From Stenotrophomonas aracearum (lineage in GTDB: Bacteria > Pseudomonadota > Gammaproteobacteria > Xanthomonadales > Xanthomonadaceae), in assembly GCF_031834615.1 (NCBI RefSeq), contig NZ_CP115543.1:631001-695000 (forward strand): a stretch of DNA of 64,000 nucleotides. The letters run 5' to 3'. The first letter of the stretch is position 1. Each line of letters starts with the position of its first letter. This document shows positions 1 to 8,271 of this stretch, piece by piece. Position numbers and translations under genes: made by a program. The notes under the pieces were generated by a model that saw only the letters and a list, made by a program, of their open reading frames with translations, was not told the DNA's origin and searched no databases.

Positions 1-16
1 TGACTACGGCGCTCAG

Positions 17-1159
17 GTGGCGCGCTTCTGTTCAATGGATCCCGGCTTCGCTGCTAGGATGAGGTTGACCCTGGCCGTCTGGAAAGAACGGGCCAGACCA
101 ACAGTAGTGTTGTTGACCCACTCGTGGGGCGGTGGGACGGAGCGGGCCGTGCAGGCCATGGCGATGTCAATGGGACAGACCCATGAGGTCGTTGTGATCC
201 GGCCTATCGAAGACCTGGGTGGGTCTGGCGAAGTCCGGGTGAGTCGTCTGTCGGAGTTCGACGGCTTCGACTTCCTCTTCCGCTACCACTCACCTGATGA
301 ACTTGCATCGTTGCTGCACGTTTTGGGTGCAACCACTTTGCAGATCCACCACTTGGTTGGCTTCGGTGCATCTGTGCGCCGTGCCATTTCGCTATCAAAA
401 ATTCCGTTTAGTTTTCATGTGCATGACAACTATGCAATCTGTCCCCAGATCATGCTGACGGACGCGGAAGGCAACTACTGCGGTGAGCCAGATGCGTCGG
501 GTTGCGATGCTTGTATCGCACAGCGCCCGTCCAATGGCGCTTCGGACATCCGTAACTGGCGGGTGCAGCACGAGTGGGCGCTCCTCGGCGCGCAAGAGGT
601 CATTGCGCCCAGCAAGGACGCCGCAGCGCGGATGCAGCGCTACGCAGGCGTGCCGGTGCGTGCCCAGTATCACGAAGAAGACATTGGCAGTAACCCGGTC
701 ACGCTTGGCGCCGGTATCAGGCCGTACCGCGTGCTGCTGTTGGGGGTGATGGCAGCGCACAAGGGCTTGAATCAGCTCAAAGCTATCGCCGAGGAATCGC
801 GGAGACTGGGGAATCCGCTGCAGATCCATCTCATTGGATATCCCCAGGCCGACGGCATGAAAGATCTTGGATTCACTTGGAGCGGTGCCTACGAGGAAGA
901 TGAGTTGGACGATCTGATTGCCCGCCACAATCCGGATGCCTTCCTGTTCATCTCGCAGGCGCCTGAAACCTATTCGTACACATTGTCCCACGCGTTGCGA
1001 ACGGGACGACCGATCGCGGCTAACCGGCTAGGTGCCTTCACTGAACGCCTTGTTGGCGTGCCCAATTCGTTGTTGCTCGCCCATGATGCGCCCGCAAGCG
1101 AAGTAGTCCGCTCGCTGTTGACCTGGCTCGACGGCGTGTACTCCCGGGAGCTCGTATGA
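17..1159 (+). CDS. Glycosyltransferase, GT4-like, possibly 5' partial
   Basis: Predicted cytoplasmic sugar transferase of the GT-B type. The N-terminal half opens with a beta strand followed by a glycine-rich turn (HSWGGGTERAV, about residues 36-46), the usual first loop of GT4/GT1 enzymes. The C-terminal half has the second Rossmann-like unit (YRVLLLGVMAAHKGL) and an acidic nucleotide-sugar region near QAPETYSYTLSHAL. The chosen GTG start at 17 is only the first in the window. The frame stays open back to base 2, so the gene could be longer upstream. It overlaps the next glycosyltransferase by 4 bp (ATGA), so the two are translationally coupled. The donor and acceptor sugars cannot be read from the sequence. 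Confidence 0.75.
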   Translation: MARFCSMDPGFAARMRLTLAVWKERARPTVVLLTHSWGGGTERAVQAMAMSMGQTHEVVVIRPIEDLGGSGEVRVSRLSEFDGFDFLFRYHSPDELASLLHVLGATTLQIHHLVGFGASVRRAISLSKIPFSFHVHDNYAICPQIMLTDAEGNYCGEPDASGCDACIAQRPSNGASDIRNWRVQHEWALLGAQEVIAPSKDAAARMQRYAGVPVRAQYHEEDIGSNPVTLGAGIRPYRVLLLGVMAAHKGLNQLKAIAEESRRLGNPLQIHLIGYPQADGMKDLGFTWSGAYEEDELDDLIARHNPDAFLFISQAPETYSYTLSHALRTGRPIAANRLGAFTERLVGVPNSLLLAHDAPASEVVRSLLTWLDGVYSRELV

Positions 1160-2223
1160 GCCGGTCGGGCCTACTGCGGGAGCCTGGCCAGAGAGCTGGG
1201 TACGCGACTCGAGTGGCTGTGATTCCGGAGCGATACGGCTCCGTCATGTCGCCATGCGCGAGCATTCGGCTGCATACGTTTGCCGAGCAATTCCCTGCAG
1301 ATGTTCGATACTTGATCCCGGAAGAGTTGGAGGCATTCTCGCCGCATGTCGTAATCTGGAACCGCGGCGCCGTGACCGAAGACCAGCACTTCGAGTTGAT
1401 CGCGGACGCGGGTCAGCGGGGGGCGCGTCTCATCTACGACCTAGACGATAACCTGCTTGCCATGGAAGATCACCCCGAACGTCAGGCATACGCGACGATC
1501 ATCGCAGCTGTTCGTCGGTCGATCTCACTCGCTGAGGTTACGTGGTGCTCGACGCCGCTGCTAGCATCCGCAATAGAAGCGGAAGGGGGCGTCGTGCAGT
1601 GGATGCCTAACGCACTGGATGATGCGCTCTGGAAGGCCGCTGAACCTGTCGCTGCCGAGACGACTCGCGTGGGCCAGCTTCGTCTCCTGTACATGGGGAC
1701 ACGCACACATGACGAGGATTTCCGCCTCTTGGACCAGGCGCTGGAAGTCGCGTGGTCAGAGCGGGAGGGCAAGTTCTCGTTGACCCTGATAGGAGTCAAC
1801 GCGAACGTGTCCCGGCCCAGGCCTTGGCTCAGCGTCGAGAGTCCCCCGGCTCACGTTGGAGCATCATATCCTGCATTCGTGCACTGGTACTCACGTTTGC
1901 GTGGGTTCCATATTGGGATGGCGCCGCTTCTCGACTCTACGTTCAACCGATGCAAGAGCTCGATCAAAGTCCTGGATTACGCACAGCTAGGGCTTGTCAC
2001 GGTCGCATCGAACGTAGCCGCGTATCGAGACGATGCAATGGAGGACCGTATCCTCGTGGACAACACGCCGCAGGACTGGGCACGTTGCATAGTTCAGCTT
2101 GTCGATCAAACTTTGCCGCTGGAGTTGTTGGCCATGAATGCACGTCAGCGGGTGAGCGCCGCGGCTTTCGAAGCCGCCGTCGCACGTCGTTGGTCAAGCT
2201 GCATGGAGCGGACGGCGGAGTAA
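1156..2223 (+). CDS. Glycosyltransferase, GT1/GT4-like
   Basis: A 355-residue protein with a two-domain GT-B layout. The centre holds LIYDLDDNLLAMEDH (about residues 95-109), a sequence type common in O-antigen transferases that act on large surface glycans. The C-terminal part has RCKSSIKVLDYAQLGLVTVAS, matching the region where these enzymes hold the nucleotide sugar. It starts with ATG overlapping the stop of the upstream glycosyltransferase and is followed by a palindromic terminator-like element, so it is the last gene of a plus-strand operon entering from the left. Family assignment is good; the linkage it forms is unknown. Confidence 0.75.
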   Translation: MSRSGLLREPGQRAGYATRVAVIPERYGSVMSPCASIRLHTFAEQFPADVRYLIPEELEAFSPHVVIWNRGAVTEDQHFELIADAGQRGARLIYDLDDNLLAMEDHPERQAYATIIAAVRRSISLAEVTWCSTPLLASAIEAEGGVVQWMPNALDDALWKAAEPVAAETTRVGQLRLLYMGTRTHDEDFRLLDQALEVAWSEREGKFSLTLIGVNANVSRPRPWLSVESPPAHVGASYPAFVHWYSRLRGFHIGMAPLLDSTFNRCKSSIKVLDYAQLGLVTVASNVAAYRDDAMEDRILVDNTPQDWARCIVQLVDQTLPLELLAMNARQRVSAAAFEAAVARRWSSCMERTAE

Positions 2224-2250
2224 TGTCGTAACTGCTTTCCAAGCGAGGAA

Positions 2251-2272
2251 GGAGCCGGCATTGGCCGGCTCC
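2251..2272. terminator. Palindrome between converging genes, probable bidirectional terminator
   Basis: A perfect 9-bp inverted repeat GGAGCCGGC / GCCGGCTCC with a 4-nt loop lies between two converging genes. It has no real T-run on either side, and its sequence resembles the GCCGGCC-type palindrome at 39211, so it may equally be a REP-family element doing terminator duty. Confidence 0.5.
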
Positions 2273-2311
2273 GATTCCATGCTGTATCTATAGTATTCCA
2301 GCAGCGGCGCC

Positions 2312-4066
2312 TCAATCCTCAATCTTTACGCTGAACTGGAGGTTGCAAGCCTTGTCTGCCTCATCGATGCCTGTCGCGAGCCAGAGTACGTAGTCACCTG
2401 CGGCGACCTTGGAGATGTCCACCACGGTGGTAAACCCCGCGTTGGCCTGCTCTGGTCCGAATGCACTCGCAACGTCCGGCCGCGCTGCGCCACCATTCAC
2501 CTTCGCGAGATAAGACCCGCCGGTGCCCTGGAGCACGAGCTGGGTGCCGGCCAGAGTAGCTTTGCCCGGTTCGAACGCCCATCCTTCAAACGAGGCACCT
2601 TCACCGCGGCGGATAACCACGTTTTCAGTCGCTGGTAAACCTGAGGCAAGGTCAAGGCGGCACTTGAGGGCATCACGATTGGCTGCCTTGAAGTCTCCAT
2701 CCAGCTTTTGGGCGAAGTTGTCGGAACTCGCCGGCATCGGTGCAACGGATTGCGTTGGCGTCGGCTCAATCGCCTCCGCTCCGGTGACGCCGTTCTCGGA
2801 AGCCTTTGAGTCAATGATGACCCCCCAGCCCTGGGGGTTCAGCGGGACGGTGTAAGACCCTGGGGTCTCCAACAGCGCTGCGTGATGTCGCCAGTCGAAA
2901 TCGACGAACGTTGGGCGGCGCAGGTACTGCTGGTTGGTAACGGCCACCAGGGACAAAAGTGCAGTGGTCGCGATCGTTGCGTTGCGTCGGCTCCGACGAG
3001 AGGTATTCGTCAACGACAACCATACCGCCCACCACAGGACAACCTTGATCAGATAGAAGTAACGGTCAGCCAGCATAAACTGGTACAGCGGGGCGAAGTC
3101 CCTCAGCCTAACCGGCGCGAACGTCTCCGCCGCTGCGAAGGCAAAGAAGCCCAGCACGATCAGACGTGAACGCCCTTCGATCCTGGTGGAGAAGGTCAAA
3201 GTGCCGACGATCACAGCGAACATCAGGATCCACAGCGTAGGGCTAAGGAAGCTGCTGCCGAATGCGTGGATTGGCACCAGCTCGCCGAAGGTGATCTTGA
3301 GAAGGGTGAAGAGGTGCTTCTGTCCCTCCACTTCGGCTGAAGGGTGAGCAATAACAACGACAGCCTGCACGATCGCACCTACGCAAAGCGCTGCCAATGC
3401 AGTCCAGTCGCGCGTTGCGGCGAAGCCGCCCAGGGCTCCGTTGAATGGATCCCTTTTGATTGCTCGCGACACGTAGGATGCGGAAAGCATCCCCACGATG
3501 ATCAAGGCCAGTACGACAGAAAACGGCCCAGTAAGTGAGATCGCCAGGACCACCAATGGGCGCAGCCAGATCATCCAGCCGCGTGCCGGCTGATACGGGG
3601 TCAGGCAGATGGCAGCAAGCGAAAACTGAAGGAACCACTGCGCATTGGTGATCGTGCCTAGGATCTCACCACTGGTGGGAACCGCAAGAAACGAGAGCGC
3701 TACGATCCACACTGGCACGAATGGCTTCATGCGTCTGCAGGTCACTACGATCGCGGCCGTCGTCAGCAGGATCGCAGAAGCGTTGTAGAGGAGTGGCGCT
3801 TTCACCACCGGAAGCCATGAAGCAATCCATGCAACCAGCCTGGGAATGAAGTGCAGGTAACCCGCATAGGGGGTGAACAGTTGAGGAATCGACGTGCCGA
3901 ACTGTTCCTTGAAGAAGACCGTTGCATCTTCAGCCCAGAACTGCGGGTTGCTCAATGCATCGTTGCTCTTGTAGGCGATCGCTAGCAGGATGACAAGGAA
4001 GAACGCTACCCTTTCTCCTAGGTTCCAGCTGTTCCTACTGGTTGGCGTAGTGGGTTGGATGTTCAT
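2312..4066 (-). CDS. Polytopic membrane protein, GT-C-like glycosyltransferase candidate
   Basis: A 584-residue protein with about ten hydrophobic segments from residue 20 to about 395, then a soluble C-terminal tail (about 420-584) that would be periplasmic and looks beta-rich. The first extracytoplasmic loop has FWAEDATVF with an adjacent acidic pair at 46-47, the position where GT-C enzymes that use polyprenyl-phosphate sugars carry their catalytic acids. It is the last gene of a minus-strand run starting at the UbiA/DprE-like genes and lies directly after a GtrA gene, which supports a role as the transferase of that pathway. The start is an ATG at 4066. No named family is recognised with certainty, so the function is inferred from context and topology. 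Confidence 0.6.
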   Translation of the reverse strand: MNIQPTTPTSRNSWNLGERVAFFLVILLAIAYKSNDALSNPQFWAEDATVFFKEQFGTSIPQLFTPYAGYLHFIPRLVAWIASWLPVVKAPLLYNASAILLTTAAIVVTCRRMKPFVPVWIVALSFLAVPTSGEILGTITNAQWFLQFSLAAICLTPYQPARGWMIWLRPLVVLAISLTGPFSVVLALIIVGMLSASYVSRAIKRDPFNGALGGFAATRDWTALAALCVGAIVQAVVVIAHPSAEVEGQKHLFTLLKITFGELVPIHAFGSSFLSPTLWILMFAVIVGTLTFSTRIEGRSRLIVLGFFAFAAAETFAPVRLRDFAPLYQFMLADRYFYLIKVVLWWAVWLSLTNTSRRSRRNATIATTALLSLVAVTNQQYLRRPTFVDFDWRHHAALLETPGSYTVPLNPQGWGVIIDSKASENGVTGAEAIEPTPTQSVAPMPASSDNFAQKLDGDFKAANRDALKCRLDLASGLPATENVVIRRGEGASFEGWAFEPGKATLAGTQLVLQGTGGSYLAKVNGGAARPDVASAFGPEQANAGFTTVVDISKVAAGDYVLWLATGIDEADKACNLQFSVKIED

Positions 4067-4131
4067 TTATTTGACTTTCCGTAGTTCTTTGCGGAGTCGA
4101 CTATTGTGGGTGGAGTGGGGCGGCAGAGAGG

Positions 4132-4527
4132 CTACTTGGTCGAGAACGACAGGTACTTATGCCCGAAGTAGCTCGTGACCACGGGCACGGCGACGCCGAT
4201 ACCATGGGCAATCGTCTCTGCGTACTGTTCAATAACCAAACCGGGCAGGACCCAGCGAGCAAGTACGAGGCTCACCAATACCGTTTGAATCATCGCCAGC
4301 CCGTTGATCGCAACGAACCATGCTGCCTGGTGGTGGATGGCATTGCTGGCAGACTTGAACACGAGTGCGCGGTTGAGCACAAATGCAGTCACCATTCCGA
4401 GGCAGAACGCGACGACGATTGACGGTACGTAGTTGAGCACCGTTCCTAGCGCAATTCGGGATCCAAAATTGACGGCGGCGGCCAGGCCGCCGACCAGAAG
4501 AAACATTGCGAACTGTCGGGTCAACAT
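4132..4527 (-). CDS. GtrA family membrane protein (putative lipid-linked sugar flippase)
   Basis: 131 residues with four predicted transmembrane helices and the characteristic GtrA features: an early FLLVGGLAAAVNFGSR helix, FVLNRALVFKS at the end of helix 2, and a C-terminal SYFGHKYLSF. GtrA proteins are thought to move undecaprenyl-phosphate sugars across the inner membrane. The gene ends 65 bp before the polytopic membrane protein and starts only 4 bp downstream of the FAD oxidoreductase stop, so it is co-transcribed with a glycan-modification set. It is one of two GtrA paralogues in the window; the other starts at 32566. Confidence 0.85.
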   Translation of the reverse strand: MLTRQFAMFLLVGGLAAAVNFGSRIALGTVLNYVPSIVVAFCLGMVTAFVLNRALVFKSASNAIHHQAAWFVAINGLAMIQTVLVSLVLARWVLPGLVIEQYAETIAHGIGVAVPVVTSYFGHKYLSFSTK

Positions 4528-4531
4528 GTGC

Positions 4532-5857
4532 TCAAGCTCTCGATCCCTGGGAAGCCGCTACAGCAGCCAGCTTTGCACCCACATCAATGCTCTCGTTGAT
4601 GGAGCGGTCTTCCGGGTAGTAGTACGCCGTGTCCGCCATGAAGAAGCCTGGCAGCGGCGTCTTCATCGATGGCAACATGTCCTGGAATCCTGGCGGGCAG
4701 ATGGTTTGGGCGTACTCGTAGCGATGGCAATGCGTGGCGCGGATCCACTCAGGCTTGAATGCCGGGTTGATCATTGGCAGGTAGCTGATCACCTCATCGA
4801 TCAGCTGTTGATTGCTCCACTGCCATTTGGGGTGCGTCTTGGGCATGTAGTAAGGGGCATACACGATGTGCTCACCCGGACCCTTGCCGGGATTGAGATT
4901 GCTGTACTCGATCAGCCCGGGAATGGAAATTCGTTCATCGCTGATGTTCATCCAGAAGTTCTCGCTGACAGGCTGCGAAAGCTTGAGGATGACGCAGGCA
5001 ACGGGAATATTTTCGATGGCCGCGACCTGGCGGGAAAAGGCCTCCGGCAGCGCCGGGACCATGGCCGGCACGTACTGGATCGGTGCGGTGGAGACCACCC
5101 CATCGTAGGGCTGGTCGCCAGCAGATGTGCGCACGCCGGTGGCGCGTGTGCCATCAGAGGTCACCTGATCGATCGGCTGCGCGAGCAGGATCCGGCCGCC
5201 ACGGCGACGAACCTCGGCAGCCATCTTCTCAAGCAGCACAGCCGAGCCCCCTTCCAGGTAGCCCATGCTCTCATTGAACAGGTTACGTCGCGACAGTGCC
5301 ACGCGCTTGATGCGCGTCCCGATCCATGATGCAGAGAGATCGTTCTGGAACTCGAAGAACTTCAGCGCGAACGCTTTTTCCCACATCACCTTATAGGCCT
5401 TCGGGCCGATCCAGCGCGTGATCCAGTCGCGCGCATTTTCCTTGTCCAGCGCGGTCCAGTCCTTGATCCCCTTGGTGTGCATTACGTGCAGGGCGTATCG
5501 GACCTTGTCGATCAGACCCAAGTGTGGGAAGCCCAGCAAGGCGAAAGGGGTGCCCCATTTGTGCAGCTTGCCCTGGTAGTAATACCCCATCTTGGTATCA
5601 GTCCAGTGCAGGCGGTCGGAGAGCTTGAGTTCATCGAGCAGCTTGAACAGCGGGTAGTCGGTTTTGCAGATGAAGTGGTAGTAGCGTTCGATCCGCAAAC
5701 CATCGAAGTCGAAGTCGGCGGACATGCCGCCGATGCGATCATCGCGCTCGTACACGTCTACCTGATGGCCCTGCTTGAGCAGTTCCAGGGCTGTCATGAG
5801 GCCCATGGGGCCGCTGCCGATAATGGCGAAGGTGCTCATACGCTTGTTTTCCGTCAA
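4532..5857 (-). CDS. NAD(P)/FAD-dependent oxidoreductase
   Basis: 441 residues with an N-terminal dinucleotide-binding fold: FAIIGSGPMGLMTALELL (GxGxxG, residues 9-26), then an acidic residue in YERDDRIGG and the GGM stretch typical of the amine-oxidase/protoporphyrinogen-oxidase/UDP-galactopyranose-mutase superfamily. The C-terminal FMADTAYYYPEDRSINESI is the usual second FAD contact. The family includes sugar-ring mutases and desaturases, and the sequence does not say which reaction applies. It lies between a GtrA gene and an NAD-dependent epimerase (9 bp gap upstream), so a sugar or lipid-sugar substrate is likely. The cofactor assignment is firm, the substrate inferred. Confidence 0.75.
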   Translation of the reverse strand: MTENKRMSTFAIIGSGPMGLMTALELLKQGHQVDVYERDDRIGGMSADFDFDGLRIERYYHFICKTDYPLFKLLDELKLSDRLHWTDTKMGYYYQGKLHKWGTPFALLGFPHLGLIDKVRYALHVMHTKGIKDWTALDKENARDWITRWIGPKAYKVMWEKAFALKFFEFQNDLSASWIGTRIKRVALSRRNLFNESMGYLEGGSAVLLEKMAAEVRRRGGRILLAQPIDQVTSDGTRATGVRTSAGDQPYDGVVSTAPIQYVPAMVPALPEAFSRQVAAIENIPVACVILKLSQPVSENFWMNISDERISIPGLIEYSNLNPGKGPGEHIVYAPYYMPKTHPKWQWSNQQLIDEVISYLPMINPAFKPEWIRATHCHRYEYAQTICPPGFQDMLPSMKTPLPGFFMADTAYYYPEDRSINESIDVGAKLAAVAASQGSRA

Positions 5858-5866
5858 TTCTGTGGG

Positions 5867-6811
5867 TCAGCGCTTCAGCACGATGTGGCTGTAGCGTGGG
5901 TCGGTATAGCTTTCGCGGATGGCGTCTTCGAATGGGGTCTGCCGCACGCCAAACACGGCCTCGGTATCCACGCCCTTGAAGTCGTCCCCCGCACTGAGTG
6001 CTTTGAGTTGGTCGGCCGTGAAAGGCGGCTTGCTGCTGAACAGTGCGAAGGTGCGCAGCAGGAAACCAAAGAAGCCAATGGGGATGTGCACGATCAACGT
6101 GTGAAGTCTCTTCACTCGCTTGATGGTGCGGATGATGTCAACGTAATCGACGCGGGTATGACCGACGATGTCGAAAACGTCTCCAACTGGCTCGGTTTCC
6201 ACGCACTTTGCGATACAGCGGCAGAAATCGCGCTCGTACAGAGGTTGGCGCATGAACTTGCCATCGCCGGGAATCGGGAACACAGGTGTGCGTGCCATGA
6301 AACGCGACAACCAGCCCAGGTGCTTGGGGTCGAACCAGCCAAACATCAGCGTAGGACGAAGCACGCAGTGGCGCTGGCCACTGGCGACGACCATGGCCTC
6401 CTGCTCCCGCTTGGTTTCGGTGTAGTCATCCTTGGCCACCGAGTTAACAACCGAAGAGCTGATGTGGACCATGTAGGGCACTCGTGCGGCCTTGCATGCA
6501 GCCAAGACATGTTCGGTCGCGGTGAGATTGTTGCGAACGAAGAGCGACGTGGTCTTTCCGGTGATCTGGGCGTGCAACTGCACAACCAGCTTGGCTCCTT
6601 CGAAAGCCTCGTTCCATTTGCCGGGTTCGGCCAAATCGGCAAGAACGGTTGTCACGTCCGGATGGAGTTTGCGAAGAATTTCGAGGTTGTGCTCATGTTT
6701 GTCGATGGCTACAAGTTGCGTGTAGCCCTGCTGCTTCATCTCGACGATGAGGTTTTGACCTACCAGGCCTGCCGCGCCGGTGAGGACGATTTTGTCATTC
6801 TTCTGTGCCAT
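5867..6811 (-). CDS. NAD-dependent epimerase/dehydratase (extended SDR)
   Basis: 314 residues. The Rossmann motif is ILVTGAAG-like (IVLTGAAGLVGQNL, residues 9-22), an acid follows strand 2 (AIDKHEHN) and the active site is YTETK (Y-x3-K) after a Ser-rich strand (VHISSSVV). The length and the C-terminal substrate lobe fit extended SDRs that act on nucleotide sugars or sterol-like substrates. It lies 27 bp after the methyltransferase stop and 9 bp before the FAD oxidoreductase, within the glycan operon. Candidate reactions are epimerisation, dehydration or reduction of a sugar; the sequence does not decide among them. Confidence 0.75.
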   Translation of the reverse strand: MAQKNDKIVLTGAAGLVGQNLIVEMKQQGYTQLVAIDKHEHNLEILRKLHPDVTTVLADLAEPGKWNEAFEGAKLVVQLHAQITGKTTSLFVRNNLTATEHVLAACKAARVPYMVHISSSVVNSVAKDDYTETKREQEAMVVASGQRHCVLRPTLMFGWFDPKHLGWLSRFMARTPVFPIPGDGKFMRQPLYERDFCRCIAKCVETEPVGDVFDIVGHTRVDYVDIIRTIKRVKRLHTLIVHIPIGFFGFLLRTFALFSSKPPFTADQLKALSAGDDFKGVDTEAVFGVRQTPFEDAIRESYTDPRYSHIVLKR

Positions 6812-6838
6812 GGACGAACTCGGGTACCAAAATTGGGG

Positions 6839-7510
6839 TCAGCTGGGCTTGTAAGCCACGACCAGGGCCTGCTTGCCAAGGAAGTGCCATGCCAGCGGAA
6901 TGCGCAGGTACAACGAAACCAACCAAGGGGCCTGTGGAAGTCGGCTCTTGGTGGTATACGGAAGGAACTTGGGGATCACCACTCGTGGTTCCAAACCCGC
7001 CATCAACACGCCTTCGACCAGACTTCGGTCGCTCAAAGCGGTATGGTGATCGAAATAGTCCCAGTACTCGTCATACAAGAATCGGATGTTCGGCTGAAGG
7101 ATGATGGCCCGGCCACCAGGTTTCAGCATTCGCGCGCTTTCCCTCAACGTCTGCAGGACCAGGTCCTTGGTTGGCAGGTGTTCAAGGAAATTGCTCATGA
7201 ATACGGCATCAACGCTGCCGCTGGGAATGGAACTGACCGATGTGCATGATTCGTTGATGATTTCAGTACCTTCGCCAGCGAATCTACGAACGTCGGGGTT
7301 CAGATCAACGGCAATTTTTCGGCTGGCGGGAATGTTGTTGATGAATTCACAGTAGCCGGCGCCGATGTCCACAACTGTGTCGTTGCTGTTGACGAAGCGG
7401 TTGAAATATTGGGAGCACAACACTTTCCAGATGCGGTTTTTGTTCGCCAGTTCCTCTTTCGGGAACCGGTGTTGATACAGAACGTCCAGGTCGTGATCAA
7501 TATCCGGCAT
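6839..7510 (-). CDS. Class I SAM-dependent methyltransferase
   Basis: 223 residues. Motif I is VVDIGAGYCEF (about 44-54) with the acid at the end of strand 2 in AVDLNPD, and the post-I region has DAVFMSNFLEHLP. This is the Methyltransf_11/12 fold that transfers a methyl group from S-adenosylmethionine to a small molecule. Upstream is the DprE2-like SDR (27 bp gap), downstream the epimerase (27 bp gap). O-methylation of a glycan residue or of the lipid-linked sugar would suit this position, but that is inference. The start is an ATG at 7510. Confidence 0.8.
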   Translation of the reverse strand: MPDIDHDLDVLYQHRFPKEELANKNRIWKVLCSQYFNRFVNSNDTVVDIGAGYCEFINNIPASRKIAVDLNPDVRRFAGEGTEIINESCTSVSSIPSGSVDAVFMSNFLEHLPTKDLVLQTLRESARMLKPGGRAIILQPNIRFLYDEYWDYFDHHTALSDRSLVEGVLMAGLEPRVVIPKFLPYTTKSRLPQAPWLVSLYLRIPLAWHFLGKQALVVAYKPS

Positions 7511-7537
7511 CGCAAAATGTCCTTCTCTATCAGAGAT

Positions 7538-8269
7538 TTAGAGGGAAATACGGCGGAAGACGAACTCGGGGATATTCTTGATGACCATCATGATCGCCCA
7601 CCAGAAGCCTGGCAGGTAGGCAACCGCACGTCGACGGTCGGACGCGTGCACGATGCCCCGTGCAACTTTATCAGCGGACGCCCACAAGGCGCCCTTCTTG
7701 AATGCCTGTGTCATGGGGGTATCCACGAAACCGGGCTTTATGGTCAGTACGTTGATGCCCTGCTTGTGTAAACGCTGGCCCAGCCCACTCAGATAGGCAC
7801 TTACGGCCGCTTTTGCGCTGCCATACAGGTAGTTGCTTGCGCGGCCGCGATCGCCGGCCACCGATGAAATGACCGCCAGAGTGGATCCGGCCTGCAGGCG
7901 CTGCGCAAGTGCGGCGGCCAGCGCGATGGTCGAAGTGCCGTTCGTGGCGAACTCACGCAGCGACACTTCTACAGAAGCATCACAGGCAGCCTGGTCGGGC
8001 AGGGTGCCGTGGGCGATCAGCACCGTGTCGACACCACCTAGAGTGGTCCAGGCCGTATCCAGGACGGCAGCGTGCGCAGATACGTCGTTAACATCGAGGA
8101 CCGCTGCGTCAACCTGCCTGGCGCCTCGTACGCGCAGGTCTGCCGCGATGGTGTCGAGCCTGGGGGCGTTGCGAGCAACAAGGAAGACTGCTGCGGCGCG
8201 TGTGGCGTACACGCGTGCAACGGCTTCGGCGATGGCCGATGTCGCACCAATGATCAGGATCTTCTGCAT
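7538..8269 (-). CDS. SDR family oxidoreductase, DprE2-like
   Basis: 243 residues from the ATG at 8269; the frame is open further upstream, but only this start gives a normal SDR. It begins with the nucleotide-binding strand-turn IGATSAIAEAVARVYA and has the active-site tetrad Tyr-x3-Lys in YLYGSAKAA. DprE2 (Rv3791) is the NADH reductase that converts the 2-keto intermediate made by DprE1 to polyprenyl-phosphoryl arabinose. The gene directly follows the DprE1-like oxidase (stop at 8272, about 2 bp gap), the same order as in mycobacteria. Substrate identity is inferred from that pairing. Confidence 0.8.
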   Translation of the reverse strand: MQKILIIGATSAIAEAVARVYATRAAAVFLVARNAPRLDTIAADLRVRGARQVDAAVLDVNDVSAHAAVLDTAWTTLGGVDTVLIAHGTLPDQAACDASVEVSLREFATNGTSTIALAAALAQRLQAGSTLAVISSVAGDRGRASNYLYGSAKAAVSAYLSGLGQRLHKQGINVLTIKPGFVDTPMTQAFKKGALWASADKVARGIVHASDRRRAVAYLPGFWWAIMMVIKNIPEFVFRRISL

Positions 8270-8271
8270 GC

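Noticed and set aside
5477..7249. 590-codon plus-strand frame opposite the epimerase and methyltransferase.
   Set aside because: No ribosome-binding site or family signature, and it covers two well-supported genes on the other strand.
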